A stretch of DNA of 20,724 nt from SZAS-103 sp043747745. GTDB lineage: Bacteria; Pseudomonadota; Gammaproteobacteria; Xanthomonadales; Xanthomonadaceae. The notes beneath the pieces were generated by a model. The model saw nothing but the letters and a program-made list of their open reading frames with translations, was not told the DNA's origin and did no database searches. The stretch is from positions 1 to 20,724 of the forward strand of contig JAYTOP010000016.1 in NCBI GenBank assembly GCA_043747745.1, given 5' to 3'. Below are positions 7,965 to 15,200 of the stretch, piece by piece. The position numbers and the translations under genes were made by a program. Each line of letters begins with the position of its first letter. Positions within the stretch are counted from its first letter, which is position 1.

Positions 7965-9590
7965 TTACCGACTTGGAAAAGCGCGATTTCCTGCTTCAGC
8001 ACCGACACCGCATCGCGCAGGCTTTCGGTGGCGCTGTTGAACTCGCGCAACGACACCGAGGTCTGCCGCGCGCCGTCGATCATCTGGCCCATTGCCTCAC
8101 CAATCTGGCCTGCGCCTTGGGATTGGCTGCGCATGCCGTGGTTGACCGCGTCGAAGCGCTCGGACAGCGTCTTGACCTGGGTGATGATCTGGCCGAACTG
8201 GCCGCCGCCCCGTTCCACGTTGCCGACGCCGCTTTTCACTTCCTCGGCGAAGCGGTCGATCTCCATGACGCCGGCGGACACCGCAGTCTGCATCTGCTTG
8301 ACCATCTGCTCGATGTCCAGCGTCGCGACCGCCGTCTGGTCGGCGAGGCGACGGATTTCGCGCGCGAGCACGAGGAATCCCAATCCCTGTTCGCCGGCTT
8401 TTTCCGCCTCGATGGCGGCGTTGATCGACAGCAGGTTGGTCTGGTCGGCGACCTTGGAAATGGTGGTGACCACACCGGTGATTTCCGCCGCTTCCTCGCG
8501 AATCGCCGCCAGCCGCGCGGCCATCGTATTGGCAGCGCAGCGAGGCGTTCCATGGTGTTGTCGAGGTTGCGCAATCCGGCTTGGCCATCCTCGGCCATGT
8601 CCGCAGTCTGCCCGGCGACGATGTTGACGCCCTCCATGGTCACCAGCAGTTCGGCGCTGGTCGCGCTGATCTGTTTCACCGCTGCGGCGATCTGGTTGGT
8701 GGATGCGCCAAAGCTCTGCACCGTGGCTTCCTGTTGCCGACTGGTCGCGGCGAATTCGGTGGCGTGCTCATCAACTCGATCGACGCCTGCTTCGCGCGCA
8801 TGACCAGTCCGCGCAGGCTCAGGGTCATCTTCTGGATTGCCTGCAACAGGTGGCCGGCTTCGTCGTCGCGGTCGCTATTCGGGACTTCGGTGGCGAGATC
8901 GCCGGACGCCACACGATCGGCGATGTCCGAGGCCATCCTGATCCGCATGGACAGATCGCGCGTCGTGCGCTGCGCATACACGGCCATGAAGCCGACCACG
9001 AGCAGGATGGCGATGGCGAGGACGATGAGCAGGGTCGTCTGGTTGGCGATCACGACTTTCGACTTCGATTCGAACGCCTCGTTTTGCTGCGTCGCCAGTT
9101 GCACGACCTGATTGATCGCCAAGCGGTGCGCCTCGTAGCTCTGATGCATCTGCGCGAGCACGGCCTTGGCGCGTTCGTGGTCGCCGGCGCGGATCGCCGG
9201 GATGAACTGCTCGTCGCGCAATTGGAAGAACCGGATGGCGCTGCGGTAAGCCGTTACTGTCATCAGGTCTTTCAGTGGGTTCTGCGGCAGTTCGCGTCGC
9301 CAGAATTCCTGTCGACTTTCGTAGTCGACGCGCAGCTTGTCGCCGTGTTCGACCAGTTCGCTGAGCCGGCTTGGGTCGGTCTCGTCGTTGAATTGGTGCG
9401 CGACGAGATACGCCTCAATGATGTATTCCGGTGGTGGCAGGACATCGGCGATGAGGTCCTTGCCGGAAACGATCTGCTCGTAGATATTGCCCTGCACGCG
9501 CACTTGGTCGACCGTGTGCCAGGTCGTGGCGCAGAAAACAAGGAACAAACCCGCGAACGCGGCAACGAGCAAGGTCAGACGACTGGCCAG
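7961..9590 (-). pseudogene. wspA: WspA: methyl-accepting receptor with two 1-nt frameshifts
   Basis: Membrane-bound chemoreceptor that would feed WspE. The first frame encodes a transmembrane helix (LLVAAFAGLFLVF), an extracytoplasmic helical sensor region with the motif VLPPPEYIIEAYL, a second membrane helix (TTLLIVLAIAILLVVGFMAVYA) and a HAMP domain. The frame breaks near 8761 and again near 8531; the middle frame (VQSFGASTNQIAAAVKQISA) and the last frame (ITGVVTTISKVADQTNLLSI, NAAIEAEKAGEQGLGF, EIRRLADQT) form a good MCP signalling domain. Each break is repaired by restoring one base in a GGC that would read GGCC. The repaired protein would be about 540 residues. Starts are TTG 9572 or CTG 9590 only; a TAG at 9632-9630 closes the frame upstream. 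Confidence 0.88.
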
Positions 9591-9633
9591 GTGCGACTTG
9601 CCCGTGCAACCCCCTGTGTTGGCCTCAGACTAC

Positions 9634-9639
9634 AACATA
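9634..9639 (-). promoter_or_regulatory. Candidate -10 box for the wsp operon
   Basis: TATGTT on the minus strand lies about 45-60 bases upstream of the possible wspA starts in the only non-coding gap before the operon (9573-9715). A weak -35 candidate (TTTCGC) lies 17 bases further upstream. The call rests on position and a partial match only. Confidence 0.25.
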
Positions 9640-9715
9640 GTCGGTTGCCGGACAGCGCGAAATTGGCGACAACGCGCGTTTTGGCAGATGTCCCTGGTCG
9701 CGGCTTGGGCGTTAC

Positions 9716-10360
9716 TCAACCGCGCTGTATGCCATCCACGATCACGATATCCGCCGGACGCAGCGCAAACAGGCCCACGGTGACGATGCCCGGAATCTGG
9801 TTGAGCGTGCGTTCCAGGCCGACTGGATCGGCAATGCGCAATCCGTGCACATCGAGGATCCAGTTGCCATTGTCGGTGACCACGCCATCGCGCCAGACCG
9901 GCTGACCTCCAAGCAGGGCGATCTCGCGTGCGACCGCGCTGCGCGCCATCGGAATCACTTCGATCGGAAGTGGAAAACTGCCGAGCACAGCGACCTGCTT
10001 GGCGGCGTCGATGATGCAGACAAAGGTCTTGCTCGCCTGCGCAATGATTTTCTCGCGAGTGAGCGCGCCGCCGCCGCCCTTGATCAGACAACGATTCGCG
10101 TCGCATTCGTCGGCACCATCCACGTACAGCGGCAGTGGGCCGACCGCGTTGAGATCGAACACCTCGATGCCGTGGCCGCGCAGCCGTTGCGTACTTTGTT
10201 CGGAACTCGACACCGCGCCTTCGATGCGATCGCGCATCTGCGCAAGGCCGTCGATGAAATACGCCACGGTCGAGCCGGTACCTACGCCGACGATGGTTCC
10301 GTCTTCCACGAAGCGCAATGCGGCTTCGGCGGACTGGCGTTTCTGTTCGTCTTTGCTCAT
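9716..10360 (-). CDS. rpiA: Ribose-5-phosphate isomerase A
   Basis: Cytosolic enzyme of the pentose phosphate pathway that interconverts ribose 5-phosphate and ribulose 5-phosphate. The phosphate-binding loop GVGTGST (25-31), the VDGADE motif with D81 and D84, and KGGGGALTREK with K94 and E103 are all present, at the same numbers as the catalytic residues of E. coli RpiA. Length is 214 residues, close to the usual 219. It starts with ATG, 16 bases after the stop of the EVE gene, so the two are probably cotranscribed. The frame is intact. Confidence 0.97.
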   Translation of the reverse strand: MSKDEQKRQSAEAALRFVEDGTIVGVGTGSTVAYFIDGLAQMRDRIEGAVSSSEQSTQRLRGHGIEVFDLNAVGPLPLYVDGADECDANRCLIKGGGGALTREKIIAQASKTFVCIIDAAKQVAVLGSFPLPIEVIPMARSAVAREIALLGGQPVWRDGVVTDNGNWILDVHGLRIADPVGLERTLNQIPGIVTVGLFALRPADIVIVDGIQRG

Positions 10361-10376
10361 GGCGGGTCCGGTGGTG

Positions 10377-10829
<453 letters not shown>

Positions 10830-10857
10830 TCTGAGCGACTCCTGAGACGCGACGATG

Positions 10858-11436
10858 CTAGCGCGTACAGACTATGAGTTCACCCTCGGTGACGACTGCA
10901 TCGAGAGGAACGTCCCATTCCTGCGCGGCGTACGTATCGATCTGCTGGCAGGCGAATCCGACTCCGATCAACAACGGCGGAGCGGGCGACTTGCGACGGA
11001 ACGCGTAACTGCGGTCGTACCATCCGCCGCCAGTGCCCACGCGATCTCCGTTGCGCGTAAATCCGAGCAATGGCAACAGCACGATATCCAGCGCATCCGG
11101 ATCGAGCAGTTCCACAGGGTGCGCGGGCTCCGGGATGCCGTAACGATTGGCGGCAATCTCCTCGCCGACGCGCCATGGCGCAAAACGCAACATGCGCCCG
11201 GATTGCAGCATCGGCAGGCAGTAGCGCGCGCGTGAAGGCAGCCGTGCCATCACGCTATGCAGCGGCAGTTCGCCGTTGACAGCCCAGTAGCCGGCGATGG
11301 TGTTCGCATTTTGGAATGCCGGAAGGCGTAGCAAGCGTTCAGCGACAGCGGCGGCTGCCGCAATGCGCGCTGATGCAGGAATCGCTGCGCGTAGCTCACG
11401 CAGAACATCTCGCAACGCGCACTGCGCATCACGCAT
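10858..11436 (-). CDS. ygfA: 5-formyltetrahydrofolate cyclo-ligase
   Basis: ATP-dependent enzyme that converts 5-formyltetrahydrofolate to 5,10-methenyltetrahydrofolate and so recycles the storage form of folate. The signature GTGGGWYDR (family GRGGGYYDR), the upstream LLPLLGFTRNGDRVG, and IAGYWAVNGELPL near residue 45 identify the family. Length is 192 residues from ATG 11436, the normal size; a TTG at 11448 is also in frame. The gene sits directly after the 6S RNA gene, as in E. coli, where ssrS and ygfA are cotranscribed. Confidence 0.95.
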   Translation of the reverse strand: MRDAQCALRDVLRELRAAIPASARIAAAAAVAERLLRLPAFQNANTIAGYWAVNGELPLHSVMARLPSRARYCLPMLQSGRMLRFAPWRVGEEIAANRYGIPEPAHPVELLDPDALDIVLLPLLGFTRNGDRVGTGGGWYDRSYAFRRKSPAPPLLIGVGFACQQIDTYAAQEWDVPLDAVVTEGELIVCTR

Positions 11437-11467
11437 GGTCGGAGGCAACTAAGGAAGATGCGATAAA

Positions 11468-11652
11468 GCGGCCTCCGCCATGACGATGCCAGCGCAACGA
11501 CCTTGATCCCAAGGGATCAGGTGGAAGTGAGCTTTGAAGCATCAGGCTTTCCGCTCGTGGCGGACTTGCGCACCGCTTCATTGCCAGCTTCCGGGGTCGC
11601 ATTATGGGTCAAGGCAAATGTAGACGCGGCTGTCGTACACGGCAGAGGACGC
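11468..11652 (-). ncRNA. ssrS: 6S RNA
   Basis: 6S RNA binds the sigma-70 RNA polymerase holoenzyme by imitating an open promoter. The location between zapA and ygfA is the conserved site in gammaproteobacteria. The 5' and 3' ends form the long closing stem: CCTCTGCCGTG (11648-11638) pairs with CATGGCGGAGG near 11472-11482, extended by GCG/CGC at the outer end. The 3' part CACCTGATCCCTTGGGATCAAGG resembles the CACCTTGAACC..GGTTCAAGG hairpin of E. coli 6S RNA. The length of about 185 nt equals the usual 184. Ends are estimated from pairing and the -10 box. Confidence 0.85.
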
Positions 11653-11658
11653 GCAAAT

Positions 11659-11664
11659 AGTATA
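11659..11664 (-). promoter_or_regulatory. -10 box of the 6S RNA gene
   Basis: TATACT on the minus strand lies seven bases before the predicted 5' end of the 6S RNA at 11652. It is a 5 of 6 match to TATAAT and is followed by a GC-rich discriminator. No good -35 box is visible at 16-18 bases. Confidence 0.65.
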
Positions 11665-11686
11665 TCCGCGCCGCGTGATGCTGGAG

Positions 11687-12001
11687 TTAAACGCGCTCGC
11701 GTCCACGCAGCGGCGCATCCGCAAGCAAGGTGTCGAGCTTGCGGTTGAGTTCGGCGAGGGTGCGGGCGATCTGCTGGTCGCGGTGTTCCGACGCATGCTT
11801 GCTCTGCAGCAGTTCGTGCGCGAGGTTCAGCGCGGCCATCACTGCGATGCGGTCGATCGCGGCCATCCGATTGCCGCCACGAATGTCGCGCATGCGCCCA
11901 TCGAGCAGGTGCGCTGCCGAGACCAGCCCTTCACGCTCGCCGGGTTCGCACGCGATCAGGTAATCGCGATCGAGGATGCGGACGCTGACCGGTTCGCTCA
12001 C
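11687..12001 (-). CDS. zapA: Cell division protein ZapA
   Basis: ZapA binds FtsZ and bundles its filaments at the division site. The N-terminal beta part (VSEPVSVRILDRDYLIACEPGE) and the following LVSAAHLLDGRMRDIR, then RIAVMAALNLAHELL, are typical; the C-terminus is a coiled coil. Length is 104 residues. GTG 12001 overlaps the stop of the upstream small gene by four bases (GTGA), which fixes the start although the frame is open further upstream. The 6S RNA gene follows, as in other gammaproteobacteria. Confidence 0.93.
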   Translation of the reverse strand: MSEPVSVRILDRDYLIACEPGEREGLVSAAHLLDGRMRDIRGGNRMAAIDRIAVMAALNLAHELLQSKHASEHRDQQIARTLAELNRKLDTLLADAPLRGRERV

Positions 12002-12219
12002 GCGTTGTGCTCCATGGATTTGAGGCGATGGATCATCGCTTCCACGCGCGAGCGCGCCTGTTCGTTCTTGGTCAACAACTGCGCACGTTCGCCGATCAAC
12101 TGGTCGTGGTTGCGCCGCAGCGAGCGGTTTTCTTCCGATAATTGACGGCACAACTCCGCCAACTGCTCGACGCGGGCGGCGAGGTCGTGCAATAGCTGGA
12201 TGGAGTCGGTTGCGCTCAT
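11998..12219 (-). CDS. Small coiled-coil protein, TIGR02449 family (ZapB-like)
   Basis: A 73-residue protein that is predicted to be almost entirely a coiled coil (LLHDLAARVEQLAELCRQL..ENRSLRRNHDQLIGERAQLLTKNEQARSRVEAMIHRLK). It matches the small family named TIGR02449, found upstream of zapA in xanthomonads and pseudomonads. The overlap with zapA (GTGA) and the shape suggest a ZapB-like partner in division; this function is inferred. ATG 12219 is the only sensible start; the open frame above it lies inside the neighbouring gene. Confidence 0.88.
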   Translation of the reverse strand: MSATDSIQLLHDLAARVEQLAELCRQLSEENRSLRRNHDQLIGERAQLLTKNEQARSRVEAMIHRLKSMEHNA

Positions 12220-12228
12220 GCGTCGTCC

Positions 12229-12257
12229 ACGATAAGCGTGCGCTGCGTAGTGGTCAA
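12229..12257 (-). promoter_or_regulatory. Sigma-70 promoter for the TIGR02449-zapA-ssrS block
   Basis: TTGACC (12257-12252) and TATCGT (12234-12229) are separated by exactly 17 bases. The predicted start of transcription falls only a few bases before ATG 12219, so the mRNA would be nearly leaderless. The -35 box overlaps the TGA stop of the GGDEF-EAL gene. Confidence 0.6.
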
Positions 12258-15200
12258 TACGCGGGTGCGATCGGCGCGTCGACGGCAGCGCGCGTCGTCT
12301 GGTGCCAACTCGTGATGAAACTGCGGCAGTGCGTCTCGCTGAGCGGCTGCGACAACCAGTATCCCTGGATTTCATCGCAAGCGTGTTCGCGCAGGAAATC
12401 GAGCTGCTGTTGCGTCTCGACGCCCTCGGCGATCACGGTCAACCCAAGCGAATGCGCCATCGTGATGATCGTGGTGGTGATCGCCTCGTCGTCAGGATCC
12501 TCGGTGAGGTCGGCTATGAAGGCCTTGTCGATCTTGAGCATGTCGATCGGCAATTGCTTGAGATAGACCAGCGACGAATAGCCGGTGCCGAAATCGTCGA
12601 TCGCCAGCGACAGGCCGAGCGCGCGCAGCTGGTTGAGGATGCTGCGGGTCTCTGCAGCGTTCGACATCACCATCGTCTCGGTGAGTTCGAGTTCAAGGCG
12701 GGTGGCGGGTGCGCCGGATTCGGCGAGGATGCTCGTGATCAATTCCGGAAGGTTGCCGCGCAGGAGCTGCAGCACCGAGACGTTCACCGCGATCGCGACA
12801 TCGGCCAGGCCCTCGTGCTGCCATTGCGCGAGGGTGCGGCAGGCCTCGCGCAACACCCATTCGCCGATGCGCAGGATCATCCCTGTTTCCTCGGCGATCG
12901 GGATGAACTCGGTGGGCATCATCGCGCCCAGTTCCTCGCTGTGCCAGCGCAGCAGGGCCTCGACGCCATTGATGCGACCACGGGTCAGCGAGAGTCGCGG
13001 CTGATACAGCAACTGGAATTCGTTGCGATCCACGGCGCGGCGCAACGCAGCGGTGACATTCGCGCGCTGCCGGGTCTGGGTTTCCATCGCCTCGGTGTAG
13101 GCCAGATACGTGTTGCGGCCCATCGCCTTGGCCTGGTACATCGCGGTGTCGGCGTGCTTGAGCAGGTCGGTCGGGGCCAGCCCGTGCGCCGGATAGATGC
13201 TGATGCCGATCGATGGCGTGATGCCGATCTCGCTGCGCTCATCCACGATCAACGGTCGCACGAACGCGGCGAGGATGTTGCGTGCGACCTGATAGGCCGC
13301 TTCGTCCGAGGCGATGTCCTCGACCACCACGGTGAATTCGTCGCCACCCAGTCGCGACACCGTGTCGTTTGGATTGGTGGTCGCCTGCAGACGCGCTGCG
13401 ACCGCTTTCAGGATGCGATCGCCAGCGGTGTGGCCGAGCGAATCGTTGATCTCCTTGAAGCGGTCCAGGTCCAGGAACAGCACCGCGACCATGGTGTCGT
13501 GGCGGCGCGCGCGCACGATCGCGCGTGCAAGTCGCTCGGACAGCAACGCACGATTCGGAAGGCCGGTCAGGGTGTCGAAGTTGGCGAGGTAACGCAGTTC
13601 CTGCTCGGCGCGTTTCTTCTCGGTGATGTCGTTGAGCACCACCACGAAATGCCCACGGTGACCGTTGCGTTCCAGTACTTCGACCGCTTCGATCGCGCAC
13701 AGGAATTCTTCGCCGTCCTTGCGTCGCTGCCACATTTCGCCGGACCAGTGTCCGGTCAGTTCCATCGTCTCGCGCATCTCGCGATAGAACTCCGGCGCAT
13801 GTTGCGAGCTGTCGAGCAGGGTGGACGACAGCCCGACGACTTCTTCCTCGCTGTAACCGGTGGTCAGTGCGAACGCCCGATTCACCGACACGAATCGGTA
13901 GTCGAGGTCGACCACGCTGACCGCCTCGGTCATGCTGCGCAGCACCTCGCTGGAGATCAGGCGTTCACGCTCGTTGTGCTGGGTTTGCGAGACATCGCGC
14001 GCGGTGCCCGCCACGCGCAAGGGCAGGCCTTCCGCATCGCGCTCGACCACTTTGCCGCGTGCGAGCACGGTGATCCATTCGCCGGTGCGTGGATGGCGGA
14101 TGCGGTGCTCGCTCTCGAAATGCTCGGTCAGGCCCTGGACATGCTGGCGCAGCCGTTCATCGACGAGCTCCACATCGGCAGGATGCAGCGCGCTGCTCTG
14201 CCATGCCGCGACGCTCATCGCCTGCTGTCCGGTGCCGACGGCGTTCGAGCGACGCAGCATTTGCGTGCGCAGATCCAGGTCCCAGAAATCGTCGCCTGAA
14301 CCCCAAAGCGCCATCTTCAGTTGCTGCTCGCGCTGCTTGATCTCGTGGTTGAATGCCTCGTCGCGGCTGCTGCGCAACTGCAGGTTGCGCCAGCCAATCA
14401 GGCACGCGAGCAGTGCCAGGAGTGCATAGACGATCCGTGCCAGGACGCTGTTCCACCATGGCGGCACCACCGTGATCGGGATCCGCAATTCATGCTGGCT
14501 CCAGATGCCGTCGCGGTTGGTGGCTTGCGCATGAAACACGTAGTCGCCCGCATCCAGATTGGTATAGGTCGCGTCGGGGCGGTGGTCGGCGTCGATCCAG
14601 CCCTTGTCGAAGCCTTCCAATTGGTAACGGTAGCGGATCTCCGCCGATTCGGCATAGTCGAGCGCGCTAAAGCGCAATCGCAACACGCTGTCGCTCTGGC
14701 CGAATCGCAACGGTGCGGGCGCCGTGAGTGTGATGCGATCGGATTGGTCAGAGCCGATGCGCACGCTGGTCAGTACGACCGGTGGTGCATACGTGCTGTT
14801 GATGATCGTGGACGGATCGAACAGGTTCAGGCCGCGGATACCACCAAACGCTAGTCGGCCGTCAGCGAGCTGGAGATACGCCCCACCATTGAACTCGAGA
14901 TGCTGCAGGCCGTCGCCTGGTGCGAATCGGCGTACCGCTCCGCTGGCCGGATCGAGTCGCAACAACCCATCATTCCCGCTCAGCCACAACCGTCCGTGCG
15001 GATCTTCGAGGATGCCGTAGATCGTGCTGGGATGATCGGCGTCGGTGCCGACCGGATAGCGGCGGATACGCACGCCGCCGTCCGGCATCGGTTGCAGATG
15101 GTTGAGGCCCGAATGGGTGCCGACCCAGAGACTGCCATCGTGCGCGGCAACGATCGCGCGCACGCGGTTGCCCGACAGGGTGCCGGGGTCGTGCGGATCG

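Noticed and set aside
8703..9905. Plus-strand open frame of 400 codons opposite wspA and the end of rpiA
   Set aside because: It spans two recognised minus-strand genes and the gap between them, and has no recognisable domain.
11500..11520. GATCCC/GGGATC hairpin considered as a terminator after zapA
   Set aside because: No T-tract follows, and it fits the 3' hairpin of the 6S RNA.
11602..11796. Minus-strand ORF across the zapA end and the 6S RNA
   Set aside because: Alternative frame to zapA that runs into a structured RNA gene.
12302..14299. Long plus-strand open frame of 665 codons opposite the GGDEF-EAL gene
   Set aside because: It is antisense to a gene with clear GGDEF and EAL motifs; long antisense frames are expected in GC-rich DNA, and its translation shows no domain pattern.
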